Shown here piece by piece: positions 12,669 through 25,580 of a stretch of DNA of 64,000 bases (position 1 is the first letter of the stretch; the number at the start of each line of letters is the position of its first letter). Under the pieces are notes generated by a model, which was given only the letters and a program-made list of their open reading frames with translations, was not told the origin of the DNA and made no database searches. Location: contig CM051028.1 of assembly GCA_027627225.1 (NCBI GenBank), positions 19,468,701 through 19,532,700 on the forward strand, given 5' to 3'. A program made the position numbers and the translations under genes. This DNA is from Congeria kusceri. Lineage: Eukaryota; Mollusca; Bivalvia; Myida; Dreissenidae.

Positions 12669-14030
12669 GGTTTGATAGAAACTCCAACTTGTTTATATCA
12701 AACTCGTTTCCTTGACTGCGTTTGTTACAAAAGAAAAGCCGGAAACTTTAAAGACGCTGCTTAGCTTTCTTAAATGTGACGCTATGGGAAATGGAATAAA
12801 TATGTAGTAATATGGAATCGATCCAAAAACAGGTCTAAATGTACTTCTATATGCAACGTTTTAACATTGTCTCCAATATAATTTTAAAAGGTCGTATTCA
12901 AAATCACATTTTTTTCGGCGTAGCTGTCCAAGATCACTTTTGACCAAGGTTTCTTGCGATAATTATGCAGCGGGAAAATTGAATGCGATTAGAATTGGGC
13001 AAATTTTCTAATTTTAGGGAATGCAAACTTACAGCAAAGGTTTAATGTATAACAATAACTATTCCATACTTTTGGGATTAAAATTTACATAATTGTTTAC
13101 ATAAGCGGTTAAAATAAACTTATAAACATATCTTCGACAGACTCTCTATAAAACTGAATATAATTATGCACAATTTTACTCAGTGTATGTCATGATCAGA
13201 ATGTTGTATTCATTCACATAATGAAATAACTATTTTGTTTAGCCTACCTAATCGTCGCGCTCTATAAATAGCAATTACAATGCTACAATTCACGGGTACC
13301 ACAGTCGGTCATAACGTACAATGTTTTTTTGTTGAGCTCGCGTCACGTCTGCCTGTCAATAGTGTTAAGGTTCTTGTGACAAGCACAAAATATAAAGTGG
13401 TAAATTTCTCGGGTATTTTTCTGATCAATAAGCAAAAACATTAGCAAATTTGATAAAGCTTATATTTCCTATTATTTTATCATCGTGTAAACATATTATT
13501 GTACGTTTTAACCGACTTGGGTCCCCGTGAATTAATTCGAGCGAGTACAACACACTTCAGCAGGAGAGTGAATCATCCTAAAACATAGCGCGCGGTAAAG
13601 CTGTATTAATACACATGCATCATTGAGCGTCCAGAGAATCCTTAACCCGAGAATTTCATTGAATGGGGAATTAATATTTATAAACTTACTGTGCATGTTT
13701 ATTAAAATTTGAAATGTGGTTGCGTTTTATTAGGTATTCTTTATAATTGCACCTTTCTATCAACTTCTCCAGAAGATGTCATTTAGTCTATAAAAATGTT
13801 AAACATCTTTCTATATTAAAGCACGTCGAAATGTTATTTATGTTACTTCAACTTCATTTGCGTAGCATGAATACACTATGTACAATACTAATGATACATA
13901 TAGTATATTATTTAACATAACTATGTACACTTGTCTTATATATATAATTTTATAATTTGCCTGACAAATTCTTGTATCAATTATGTTTACGTAAATTATT
14001 AGTCTTTAGGTTATTCGTGTATCACTGGTG
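12669..14030. other. Intergenic sequence
   Basis: AT-rich with no supported gene or repeat. Open frames here are short and featureless. Confidence 0.5.
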
Positions 14031-14084
14031 AAACCATGGGGCGGTATATGATCGGTTTATTCACGATACATATATTAATAATGA

Positions 14085-14285
14085 TTGAGTTTATCTCAGA
14101 TTAATTGGGGCCGTGAGTTTATTTCAAATTAATTTTGGGGCCGATACTTTTCTTATGGTGTCCAAAAAAATATAGTGTCCGAGAAGTCTCTTTAGTAGAG
14201 ACCGAAACATCTGGGGTCTGAGAAGCTTCCTTAGTAGGGACAACAAATCTGGGGTCCGAGCAGTCACGTAACCGATCATCTTGGT
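14085..14285. repeat. Degenerate tandem repeat of GGGGYCCGAGAAG type
   Basis: Words such as GGGGCCG, GTCCGAGAAGTCTC, GGGTCTGAGAAGCTTC and GGGGTCCGAGCAGTC recur at about 45-55 bp spacing with TTTAGTAGAGACC-type linkers. This looks like a decayed tandem repeat. Function unknown. Confidence 0.6.
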
Positions 14286-15050
14286 CCTCTTTTATTATAT
14301 TTAGGGCAAAAATGACATCTCAATATTAATTTCAACGCCGATTGTCTTTTTTAAAAAACATTTCTTGTTAATTTTTTGATACTTGATACACTCTAATTGG
14401 TGAATGCATATAAGTTTCACATAATGGGTTCCTCAATTACTAACATTAATAATGGGTGTGACTTATGTCGATTCACAAAAAGGTAGCATAAAATTTTGTG
14501 TTACTTTTACTTGTCATTTTGATTATTTCTATTAATATTAATACAGATAATTCGGTCATTGCATACGATAGTGTGAAAAGGAGATTTCAATTTCATGCGT
14601 CACATAATAGCTTGACACAATAATTGATTAATCACCCTATACATTGTTTGGTCGACTTTGTTACAGTATTTCGTTTACGAACCATCGACCGTGTATCCTA
14701 CAAAAATAGCAAATCCACCCACTTCTAATCAATGGCGATTACTGTTCTGGCAATTACATACATCGAATGCCTAGAAATAGAACAGTAGGAAATCAGACAA
14801 GAATCTAAGATAGGTTGTTGGCAAGATGATTAATGTCTAAAACCCAGAAGCATTGATGTTCAAATCATGTGAAATGATGTAATTAACGTAAAGGTGAACA
14901 GGAATTTCCTAAAAGCAGTAAAACGTTAAATCGTAATTGACATGTTTAATACTTATATAGATTTTTGTAAGTTTGTTTCGGAAAAATGCTCCCAACAATG
15001 CAAGAAGGAACTATGTCTATGAAGAAATTGGATATAATTATAAAAACAGA
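14286..15050. other. Intergenic sequence
   Basis: AT-rich with no supported gene or repeat. Confidence 0.5.
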
Positions 15051-15054
15051 GAAA

Positions 15055-15130
15055 CAACTTCATATGTTTCATTTTAAATTTACTTTATTCAACGTTTTGG
15101 TCAAAGACCTTCATCAGGAGTAATAACATA
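15055..15130. mobile_element. Possible Penelope-like element end fragment
   Basis: The segment CAACGTTTTGGTCAAAGACC followed by TTCATCAGGAG resembles the conserved terminal motif I associate with Penelope-like retroelements in invertebrates. No reverse transcriptase or GIY-YIG frame is attached, so at most this is a truncated end. Confidence 0.35.
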
Positions 15131-15782
15131 AGTAATAAACAATATAAAGGAAATGACGTCATTGTCACATGACTTCGACGGTAACAACGTCAACATGTTA
15201 TACAATATTTGGCGTTAAAAATTAAGCATAACATCAACAGAGTACATAACGTTATTATAGCATGCTTAATTACATAAAATTGATTTCTAATTAACTAAAG
15301 TTATTAAGTAGGGTCAATTTTGATACCAAATTACTGGAGAAATGCAGTGAGAGTGCGAACAAGTTAAATAACCCAGTAAAAACTACCATAATAATTAGAA
15401 TATTAGAAAAGTACTTTAGAATTCATACCTAGGTGAGCTATAGTCCCTAGATAATGTATCCAAGATGTTTCATTTAAGAGTCGTTTCCAGTTGTTTTCTA
15501 TCTTTTCAACAGGAATAAAGAAAAAGAAATTTGATATGCATGTAACATGCACATTTAAAGCACTGCAATATAACAGTTTAAATTTACTAGCGCAATATAA
15601 ACGGTCAAAGACGTAAATTGTATTAATAAATAGGGGACTGCTACAGCGTGCAAATTAAAATAAATATTCTTTAATTACAAAATATATACGATTTAATACA
15701 ATGTGAAGATATTACATTCATTTTTAACTTCTTAAACATTAAGTCAAATGCCTATATAACGGTGAACACAACACATAAATAA

Positions 15783-16076
15783 CAACAACAACAACAACAA
15801 ATATTTATTCACTTAAGCATATTACAGCTCATCGTGTTGACCAAATTCATAATAAGACAGACATGCGTGGAAATAATAAATAATAAATAATAAAATATTA
15901 GTAATCACAGAGCCGGTAAATAATAGCATATTTATCTAATACACAATTCATGAACAATGGATCTAATAATCTGCTTGTATGGGTAAAAGGTGTGTGTGTG
16001 TGTGTGTGTGCGTGCGTGCATGCGTGCGCGCATGCGTGCGTGTGTGTGCGTGCATGTGTGTGTGTGTGAGTATATG
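15783..16076. repeat. (AAC)n and (GT)n/(GC)n microsatellites
   Basis: An AAC run lies at 15782-15800. A purine-pyrimidine alternating tract of GT with GC and CATG interruptions lies at 15991-16069. Long alternating tracts of this type can adopt left-handed DNA. The minus-strand open frame of His-Thr repeats across it is an artefact. Confidence 0.9.
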
Positions 16077-16328
16077 TATGCATGCATTTTTGACACGTCG
16101 TATATTTATACTTGAACTTCGCTACAACATAAACCCTTTAATTAGGGCAACCTAGTACATGCTAGATTGCCATAAAGGGTACGTATGTATTAACTTTAAC
16201 GAGTCTTTAATATGGGATGCCATTTTTTTGGCAGTCTAAAACGAAAACAAAATTTAGACAGCCCTAATGGCATATATGCTGTCGAAATGTCTATGTATGT
16301 TGCACGAGTAGCAGTCTTTGTGTGAGTT

Positions 16329-16384
<56 letters not shown>

Positions 16385-16398
16385 TGTGCGTGTGTAAG
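16329..16398. repeat. (GT)n microsatellite
   Basis: Nearly uninterrupted TG repeats. Three overlapping minus-strand open frames with His-Thr runs arise only from this tract. Confidence 0.95.
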
Positions 16399-16556
16399 GT
16401 AGGGGGAGATATAGTATGCGTGAGGGTGTTGTGTGGTAGTATATATTGAACTGATTTGGTATATAAACACATGTTTGAGGAAAAACAATGATAACAGGCA
16501 ACAAATACATTCATTTCTTAATAAACTGTACATAAATGACATTAACAAACCTTGAG

Positions 16557-16880
16557 TTAGAGAAATATATAATTATCTCTTTTCTTAAAGCATGTTATAC
16601 AGTAAATAGCTAACTTCCTAAGCGTTCCTTTATTATTGCTATTCACAAGTTTCAAAAATTTGTGCATACTTGGTCTTGTTGAGAAGTATGTTGGTATGTA
16701 TTTGGTTCTTTCTTCTAAATAAAACGGACATTTAACTATAAAGTGATACTCGTCTTCTAAGTCGTTAAGATTACATAAAGTGCACTTTCTTTCGAAGATA
16801 AACTGAAATATGCACATACAACTTGGTCGCTGTATTGACACTTTAATGGGCACATATATACATAGAACAGAATAAATCAA
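16557..16880 (-). pseudogene. 3' fragment of a non-LTR retrotransposon reverse transcriptase
   Basis: A 107-codon open frame contains a zinc-knuckle-like segment, RKCTLCN, then EDEYHFIVKCPFY and EERTKYIP. This is the pattern that follows the reverse-transcriptase domain in many LINE polyproteins and is also present at 40361-41176. The polymerase core (YADD region) is absent, so it is a 5'-truncated, inactive copy. Confidence 0.7.
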
Positions 16881-16884
16881 ATTG

Positions 16885-17915
16885 AAGATTGAACATTCAA
16901 AAGCCTGTTGACTTCGTATAAGGAAAATGCAATTTGTAAAAGAAGTTAAACTTCAGCCTATAATCAACACCTACCGTGAAGGTCTATGTATCGAGATGGT
17001 ATGTGTATGATGATATCAAAACAGGATTCTCAATCTTTGCGGTCCAATAGTAGAAAGATTTCGTGTTTTTAAATTATCTTGTTGGCTTTCGTTGGAGAAC
17101 GTCCTTAGGCACATTTTGTCGTACGTGGAGTCGACAATGATACTTGGCATGCGTCTCGATGTCTAATAATGTTGGCAATGTTTGTACTTGGGGTGCAATC
17201 TCCAGATTTATTTGTTTTTAACTAAAGAGTGCATTGCAAATAATAATTGATTCTAGAAACCAAAGAATGATAAACATGTTTTACTCGTATTAGATATTCA
17301 TTCTGTTCGATGTGACATCATTAATAATGTATATGACAAATAAAGTTAATATCAGAAATGTTGTGCGACACAAGCACATGCATTTCTCTGACTTTGAATC
17401 CATATAAGTTTTTCAATCCCTGCACTCGCTTTAGTTTACAAAACTTAAATTGTTAATAAATCAATTAATACATGTCTTTGACAGGAATCATCTAAACATG
17501 GTCTAAATCAAGTGTGTGTGTGTGTTACATCATTGAGTTGTTTTGAACAATGTTTTGTCGATGAATGTTCCAATAAACATAATATAGTATTTTCTGGAGC
17601 AAAGTATTGCTTTAAAAATGTCATATCAATGGTATACAACAAGTTTCGATATGGGTGATATGTTTCAGTGGGATAAGACAAATGCCTTATGACGTCAAAT
17701 TTTTTGGACGAGCTTTGACAAACTTTCTATAATGTATGTGCATTTTATCTTTTTCTTACTGTTGCTTTAATACTGTCTTTGATAATGATTTTATCATGCA
17801 AAATCTCCCTTTTATAATAGCGTTTGCTGCTATACTGTGGATACGATATTGTTTATATTTTACTGTATTACCAAGTACATACCGGCAATATTTTTATTTT
17901 ACAATTATCAACAGT
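16885..17915. other. Intergenic sequence
   Basis: No gene or clear repeat is supported. A short TG run lies at 17514-17525. Confidence 0.5.
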
Positions 17916-17916
17916 T

Positions 17917-18069
17917 TTTGTCTTTGTAAATCAACGGTTTGTCTTTGTAAATCAACAGTTTGTCTTTGTAAATCAACAGTTTGTCTGTAAATCAACAGTT
18001 TGTCTTTGTAAATCAACAGTTTGTCTGTAAATCAACAGTTTGTCTGTAAATCAACAGTTTGTAAATCAA
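17917..18069. repeat. 17-21 bp minisatellite (TTTGTAAATCAACAG unit)
   Basis: About eight tandem units of TTTGTCTTTGTAAATCAACAG or its shorter form lacking one CTTTG. The phase changes between units explain the repetitive open frames read across it. Confidence 0.95.
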
Positions 18070-19490
18070 GCATTTTATATGTTCAATTATAATTAATAAT
18101 TTTATTTTACATTTTTTGTATTTTGTTTTAACAAAATTATAAAAGATAAGTATTGTTTGTGAATAGAGAAATACATTTTCTGTCATACCACAGAGGCTGT
18201 GAATGTCATGTTATCGAGAAAATAGTAATTTTAATCCGTTTGAAGGTTCGCCCGTTGTTGTGAGAACCTACAATAAACGTTATTCATTATGAGATTTCTC
18301 CCCTCAAGCGGTCAATGTCGTATTATTTCCGGTGAACCTGTTATCAAGTGATTACCAAAATGGATATTTTTGTAATAAAAACAATCGAAAGTTTAATATA
18401 ATTGCATTTAGTTTGTCTTGCATTTTGTTTTCTAAAGCCTTGTAAAATAGCATTCATTCTGATTCCATGGGGTCAAAATATTGGCCATTTCCAAACACAC
18501 GCTTAGTTTTATATATATGTATACCAGATACCTGATGCATTGTTTTAATTGTACATGAAAAACAACACAATACAAAATATGATCGTGTTCCGTTGCATTT
18601 ATAATTTATAACAAGAACATTATCTAGGTAGGGTGTTTGCCTGACAGGTAGGTTGTACTGTATTGCGTGCCTTTTGTACGTCTGAATACTAGAAAAGTAG
18701 AATTTAACGCAAATCTATAAGCTGTCAATATAAAAAAAGTTCACTGCTCTGTCGATATGGCAGGAAATTTCGATTTATAAAATGTTAAATCTGAATTGGT
18801 AATATTTTGCTATTCTATGCAATAATAGTTAAGCAACTGTATACCGGTAACATACTTATGTCTATGTTCTTATTGTCACATTTGTGGGCGAATTTTAGGC
18901 TTTGAGTGTGATTCGCGAAAATCATATCACGTGGTCAGTGAGGCCCCTAACATATATCCCAAGCCGCTTCCACAAGCTATTTTAGTTCAGTAGACTTTGT
19001 TTGTAGGTTTGAGGGGAGCTTTGCGGTAATTATTCGATTTATACCAAAATAATCTTTATTCAATCTTATATTGCTGACATGTAGAAAGTACATGGATATA
19101 TGTGATACATATGCATATATAATTTATATTGCAATTTTCATTTTCAATCGGATGTTCAATTCGGTAGACAAGATTTACTTTTGAGATCACATTTTATGAT
19201 TTGAAGTTTAAAACCGACAAACTCTTTTCCTTACATAGATATTACACTTACACTATACTGTTGATGAACAATTGAAACTCGACAATGTAAATCAGTAGAA
19301 AAACAGAGTTGCTTCGAATGCCAAAAATGCCGAATCTGCCGTTTTTGCCGAACCTTCTATAAAATGTGTTTATTTACGTGTCAACCGACGTTTAATATTA
19401 TCATAATCGTATTCTTAATGTAATCAATTTATAGACTAATCTGATTCTTATTTTAATCTATTAGCAGACTTGAAAACTAAAGAAATGAGA
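18070..19490. other. Intergenic sequence
   Basis: AT-rich with no supported gene. Confidence 0.5.
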
Positions 19491-19494
19491 TGAA

Positions 19495-19765
19495 CAACGT
19501 ATCGTTCTTGACGATAAAAAATGATCTAAAAATTGAACTATATGATGCTATGTCTTTAAAGCTAGTTATAAAAAGACAAAGTTTAGTTGATACTTGTTTT
19601 TTGTCTCATTTCATCGTACCTCAGAAAGTTGCAATTCTGCTACGCTGGTTTGCATCTAGCCACTGAGTAATTAAATGATAATTAAATTGAATAGTATTCT
19701 CTTTTATTGCTGTTTGATTTGAATTGCGAAGAGTTTTCTCCTGCTGTCGCAACTGCACTTTCGCT
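19495..19765 (-). repeat. Dispersed repeat family R1, minus orientation
   Basis: This matches the reverse complement of 28538-29020: CTCAGAAAGTTGCAATTCTG, TGCATCTAGCCA, TGAGTAATTAAAT, TAGTATTCTCTTTTATTGCTG and a GTTCAATTTT..GATCAT end. Other members are at 28538-29020 and 34225-34725, with fragments near 22290-22370 and 59610-59700. No coding capacity is seen; probably a non-autonomous element. Confidence 0.75.
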
Positions 19766-22280
19766 TTGTTTATATTTATACATAACATACTAAATAAATA
19801 AACTAACATTTGTTTGTAACTATTGACTGAATGTTATACGACTGAATGATTTATTATTTATTCATATAATCACCGGATCTCACAAAATTACTTCCTTGGA
19901 CACGGAATCACTTACCTTCAATTATTTGGTTCACATTTTAAATATTCAGTAACAAAGGTTTCTATCGAACATCAAAAGTAATATTTTAAAAATACAATAA
20001 CTTTACGTTTTACCGAGAACAATAGGAACGGGGCAGAGTGTGAGTTAATATGACAAAACACTCTACAGCGTCACATTGACGTCTAATTGCTTGTTTTCCT
20101 GTTTCCATTCTATTGGATGTAGATAGATTATGTTGGATTTAACTGACAGTTATGCCAGGCTGGTCTGTGACACATCGTGTGCGTCTGGTAGGAAGAGAAG
20201 CCAAGACAAAAAACAGCATCAGGAAAGACCTATAGTTTGTGAAGGACTGTTGAAGTAGTTTGTTTACATTTACTATCAAGGGATTGCAACATCAAGGGAT
20301 TGTTGCAATCCCTATTAACAAAATTGATTTTTTTATGTGAGACATGACATACATTGGAGGCGAACGCGCACTTTTGTGACGGGAAAGTGCAAATGTTTAT
20401 TTTTCTCGGCTGTCCTTGAGATTTAGAAGTTGAAAACAGAAGCTTTTCTTTATAGCTAATATACAGAAATGTCTTTTATAATATTGTAGTGATTCTCTCC
20501 CTGGCATATGTGGTGAAATTACCCGATCCGGACTATAAAATACTACATCAGTAAATTCAATTAAGTTAATGCAGTCGGCAGACAAGGATACTAAGATCAA
20601 TCTCTGTTGAATAATTAAATCTTTTATCATTAACAGACAAAGTGACGCCATATTCGTATAATCATTACAACGTGCATTTCTCTGCCGAAAACTGACATAA
20701 CATTAAAATACAGATGACAATTTTCGTGTTGTTCATGGTAGTTTGTCTGGACATAAATGACACATGATGAATGGTTTGACTTATTGTACAACTAGGTACG
20801 TCTGGAAACGATTCACAGTAGTATGAACCCTTTGTTGCCCATCTCATTGACTACACACAATGATTAACACACTTTAAGGGAATGACTGTTTTACAATACA
20901 CAATACGTAGCACTTTGTGTGTGTAAATAAGTGCCACACTTCCCCAGTAACCTTAGCCTTTGTCATCAAGGGAACATCAACGTCTAACGTGCAACGTCTG
21001 TATGGAAATATACCAGACGCGAATTAACATTTACTTTTTCAATAATAATCAGACAATATTAATATTTATTCTTAAATGCGTGACAATTTCCAGATAATTA
21101 TATGCATTTTTATGACACTATGTCTTTAAATGTTTTGTAAAAACGCATAGGAGGTATAGAGCTAACAATAATGTTCTCATTTTTATTTATCTTACACCAA
21201 ACTGTTTATATTTCTTGACTATGATCATGAAACGATTTTTATTTGCGAGTGCAGTAAAGCTCGCAATTTGAAGATTTATACTCTTTTAGTTCTCTTAAAT
21301 ATGTTTATTGCAATGATGTAAGTGTATTACAGACACGTGGACATTGGTTTTGCCAAGGTTGAGGTCAGATGCATTATACTGGTGTACAAACGACAAAGTT
21401 GCATAGTCCGTTCTAATGAAGCATCAGTTTGTGATAATGTTTGCAAGATTGTACTGTATGTTTACATTTGGCCACTAATAACAGGATAATGTATGTTATC
21501 AACGGCTTTTCTCTTGACGAAGCTGAGCTTACAGTTACTTAAATAAAATAGTGCTTGGTTTCATACTATTAAGTGCATGGCTTTTAAGGCCAATTAATGA
21601 TTTTGTCATTTTGTCTGTAACGTGTAGTCTTTGGTTTCCGCCAGGGAATAGCCTATTTAACATATCTGCAATTGACAGACATTTAGATTCAAGCGTTATG
21701 TCTGCCTTTTAATACTTACCGACGGTGACATTCTCAGATATTTCGAATATATTGAATGAATAGTCCATGCACATGATTTGTATTTGCTAAACAATCGATA
21801 CACGATTGATTTATTAAACTATCTAAGGCATAAGAGCTGGGTGATGCACTTTGCTCCTGTTGGTTCTTACTGGTATACTTCACATACAGTAGAAACCCTC
21901 TAATCCTGACGCCCGAAGGACCCTGAAAAAAGGTCCAGTTTAGAGAGAATTCCGTTTTAGAGTGGAAGTCACTCATCTTACTTTTTTAAAACTGTATATA
22001 CCATTTCCGGTAGAAGACACATAAATAAAACAGTTTGTTGTATATAACTTATCATTAATTACAATTCTACGTTGTATTTGAATTACAATCTCCGATGTCA
22101 TCACATTAGTAAATAATTAAGTAGACTGAATACAAAACACCCGTATATCGCGGACATACATATTTCACCTTCTCTTAGTGAATCAAGTGTGGTTTAAAAC
22201 CCCATTGATTTTCATTGACTGTTCCAAGGCGCTGATGCAGTTTTAATCATATTTGTGTTTTGTTTTTGTTACGTTTCTGT
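19766..22280. other. Intergenic sequence with a short palindrome
   Basis: No gene is supported. Positions 20278-20316 hold AGGGATTGCAAC..AGGGATTGTTGCAATCCCT, a perfect short inverted repeat. Confidence 0.5.
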
Positions 22281-22289
22281 ATTGTACTG

Positions 22290-22400
22290 CGTTAATTTGG
22301 CAATTGGTCACTTGCCGTAAATAAGATACCTTGTGGTGCTTATAAGAGTTCTCTCCTGTTGATGCAGCTGGAGTTTAAGTCCTCACATAATGCAGCTTTA
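22290..22400 (+). repeat. Fragment of dispersed repeat family R1
   Basis: TTGGCAATTGGTCACTTGCC, then AGAGTTCTCTCCTGTTG and GCAGCTGGAGTT, match the inverse of 28550-28625 and the segment at 59615-59695. Only the end portion is present. Confidence 0.6.
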
Positions 22401-25084
22401 GGTGCGGATGGACTATAAATCCAGAGACAACAAAAAGCATGCAGATGGAGTTTCACTTTGTTAATATTTGATTAATAGGCAATGTGTATTATTTTTCGCA
22501 ATTATCTTAATAAACTAACTGTGCATGCAATGTCGTACGAAATGGCAATGGCATTATAACCAAATTGGTTAATACTTTATTCTTGTGTTGTATCCAAAAT
22601 CTTTTAATACATTTTATTAAATATATGAACATTTCCTTATTTTGCTAGGAAAGTTATTTTCTGACAATTAGCTTTCATTTTCATAATGCTGAAGTTCTTC
22701 CCAATAGTAAATGTTTGGTAGTGAATCAACTACTTGAGGGTTTGATATTCATGTATACCACCAGAAAAGGCATTTGATATAAATTGTTTACATTATCATG
22801 ATTATTATTATCATGATTATTTATGATCCATGAAGTAAATACATTTAATATTTTAACTACCGTAGCTGGATTTTCACACAATTGAGAATATCGAAGCTGC
22901 ACAGGGGAAACGAACAAATTGATAAACAGTGTATTTCAACACCTACATTCTCTTAAGTTCTCAGACAATGACCCGTTCGTGAAATGCGTAGGCTGGTATA
23001 AGCCTACTCCATGTAAGACATTGGCCCTTGTCAAAAAAACATCACATTCCGAACCTTTCAGAGGCTGACTTAGCGGTTTCAACATTTTAAAACCGTCTTT
23101 GTGTTCTTGTCGAAAGTTAACAATATACCGGATCGAACTAACAGTCATGGATCTCGAAGATGTGAAAGAAGAAAACGTTTTAACAAAACGACATAAATGC
23201 AAAATAAGCAACAGTTGTGAAATTCAACAAACTTTATATAAACACCGAAGCTTTTGGTTAGTCAAATGCAATTCCATATGCAGATGACTGAAATTTATTT
23301 ATTGCATTTTGGAAGTCAAAAGCATCAATATAGCGAGCATTATAATGTCGTCAAACGGACGGAATGAACGGTTAATCATGGTGAAACGTAATAGTAAGCT
23401 TAAGGCGTGGTGTTTCCACAACTGCTTCGGTGTTCGAAAATTGTGTGCTCTTGTGCACCCCGGGTTTGTAGACATTGTTGTTGCATAATTCATGACTACT
23501 AGGTAAAGTATAAATTTTGGACTCCAAAGTCATGTATCATACGGCTAACGTATTATTACCAAATGGAACATGATAAATATATTCAATTTCATGGATTGTG
23601 TAACTTGAATTGCGTTTGAAAATGTGAAACATATTACTTGTAGCATATGAAGTATGTTTTGAATTATGGACTACCGGACAAAAATACAGAAGGCTAAGTC
23701 ATATATTTTGATCGATTATTAGTTTACCAATTAGTAATACGCAAACATTAACGGTTGCATCCAATTTAAATTAAATGTCCGCCCTTCTACAGTGAAGGTC
23801 TGAATGATGATACACTGTACAGGATTTGATTTTAAGCTGGAGAATGTTCTTTTCACAGATTGTTTTAAATTTCTATTTATAACAGGATTTCAGCTTTGGA
23901 TTGTTGTATTAAAATTGTGGGAAAGTTAGTTTCAAATATGGAAAGTAGACTTGGTACTTCACTATTAGTCGTTAAATTACCAGCTTTCTACATACAATGC
24001 GAGACATGTAGACGAATTGTGTGAATAACATTATGTCCTGTTTTTCAGTGTTTAAACAATAAAATGAATGCAAACATACATCACATCAATTAACAATTGC
24101 TATCCAATGATTTTTTCAGGTGCAGTTATTCTGGAAATGAACTAATTTTCTTGCCATTAGCTTGTCTTACCGTGGAAGTTTAACATCAATACCGTTCTTT
24201 AAATGTCTTATTACAAGAATACGATTAATACATTCGTTTTACATCTTAACACAGGTATTTGTATTTAGCTTCTTTTTCGGAGTCATTCATTTTCACAAAT
24301 TAGTTTGTGTTGCATTGATGTGTCACTTATACCAGTTTACTTTCGTTTACGACTTTTTGACTCGCTTTAATGGGTGTTTTACGTTTTTCGTATTGTTTTC
24401 GCAAGCAGAACAATACGTGGTTACAGTAATAATTTGTCGACGCCAAATAATAAGAGATGTTCATAACAAATATCCTCCTGGGATAAACCTATCCTTCAGT
24501 GTGCGTCTCAGTTGGCTTCGGTCTTTTATGTCAATTACATTATCTCAACGTCAATAGTCGTTTATTATCTGAATAATGCATACACGGGATGTGCTTCTTT
24601 ATGGAACAAACATGAACAGCGTTTTGTAGAACCGTGTATTGAAGAAAGTTATAATACATCTTCGATTAAAATCGTATTATTCGTATACGCTTTGCCCCTC
24701 ATATGAAGACATACGATGCCGATAATTAGAAACCATACAACAAAACATATAATGGGCTATAAACATTAATCTTTAGCATGTTTATAAGCATTACCATAGA
24801 TATTCAGGTTTGTCATTAGGAGTATACTGTTTACAGCTTGTTCATCTAGCACAATTTACATCACGTAATCTTGCTATAATCAAAAAACAGTTGAACCCCC
24901 CCCCCCCCCACACACACACACACAACGCAAAACAAATAAAATTTGAAAATAACCCAAATTTGAACCATTAACGATATAGGCCAAGATAATCATTACAGAA
25001 ATGTGCTTGTCTGTAAACGCATACGCTGACTGACGTAAACGGTGACAAAACACAACATCAGCAGATACGTTAATGTAAAGACTT
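22401..25084. other. Intergenic sequence upstream of the synaptotagmin-like gene
   Basis: No exon could be defined. An (ATT)/(ATC) simple stretch lies at 22798-22827, and a poly-C then (CA)n tract at 24896-24923. The 131-codon hydrophobic open frame at 24162-24557 (plus) matches no family I know and has no flanking splice signal. The promoter or an upstream exon of the next gene may lie here. Confidence 0.45.
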
Positions 25085-25330
25085 ATCCCATCATCACGCC
25101 GGTATTGACGAAATAACACCCCATGGGATAACCCTAGCTTTATTCACACACTGTGGAATAAAGCCAACTAGCGCAGTCTAATGACGTTAGTTTGTTGTAA
25201 TTCATTACGTCATTTTATGTTTTTCGTGTTATTTAGTACGTTTAATTTAGTTAATTTCCAAAATAAAGGCAGAAGATGATGGGATAAATAGAATACTAGG
25301 TATGTGTTGAATACAGATAAGTTTAGTGGC
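25085..25330. repeat. Dispersed repeat family R2
   Basis: GGAATAAAGCCAACTAGCGC..TAATGACG, then ATGATGGGATAAATAGAATA and a CCCGGCACGAAAA-type end, recur at 29366-29416 plus 29976-30070 and at 62450-62690. The shared words (GGGATAAATAGA, CTTTATTC, GGCACGAAA) define a non-coding repeat that ends just before the first recognised exon of the synaptotagmin-like gene. Confidence 0.6.
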
Positions 25331-25414
25331 CCGGCACGAAAACGTGAACGTGAAGTTTTTTAAGCCTCTTTAAATAAACTTATTTTTATTTAAAACTAAC
25401 CTAGTATTTTCTAC

Positions 25415-25580
25415 ATGTTTCGTTCAGTTCCAGCGCTAGAGTTGGCGGGCGTAATAATCGGCGTGGTCACCCTTGGCATCTGTTCGTTCATCATCATCGT
25501 GGTGTGCATGAAGTACCCTATGATAAGGTCTAGGACGTTCTGGGACAGGAGCCTCAAGCGCCTCATCCGACGCCTTTATT
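25415..25580 (+). CDS. Synaptotagmin-like exon 1: transmembrane helix
   Basis: Encodes MFRSVPALELAGVIIGVV, then further hydrophobic residues (TM about 7-32), then a basic stretch with KYPMIRSR and RLIRRLY. The donor is ATT|GTAAGT at 25581 (phase 1). The ATG at 25415 gives the full TM. However, TTTCGTTCAG (ending 25427) resembles an acceptor, which would make this an internal exon starting at 25428, also in phase 1. Confidence 0.75.

Noticed and set aside
15898..16548. Minus-strand open frames rich in His-Thr dipeptides
   Set aside because: Produced entirely by (GT)n microsatellites.
24162..24557. 131-codon hydrophobic plus open frame
   Set aside because: No recognisable receptor or transporter motif, no splice or polyadenylation context. 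Phe/Ile/Leu richness is expected from T-rich DNA.
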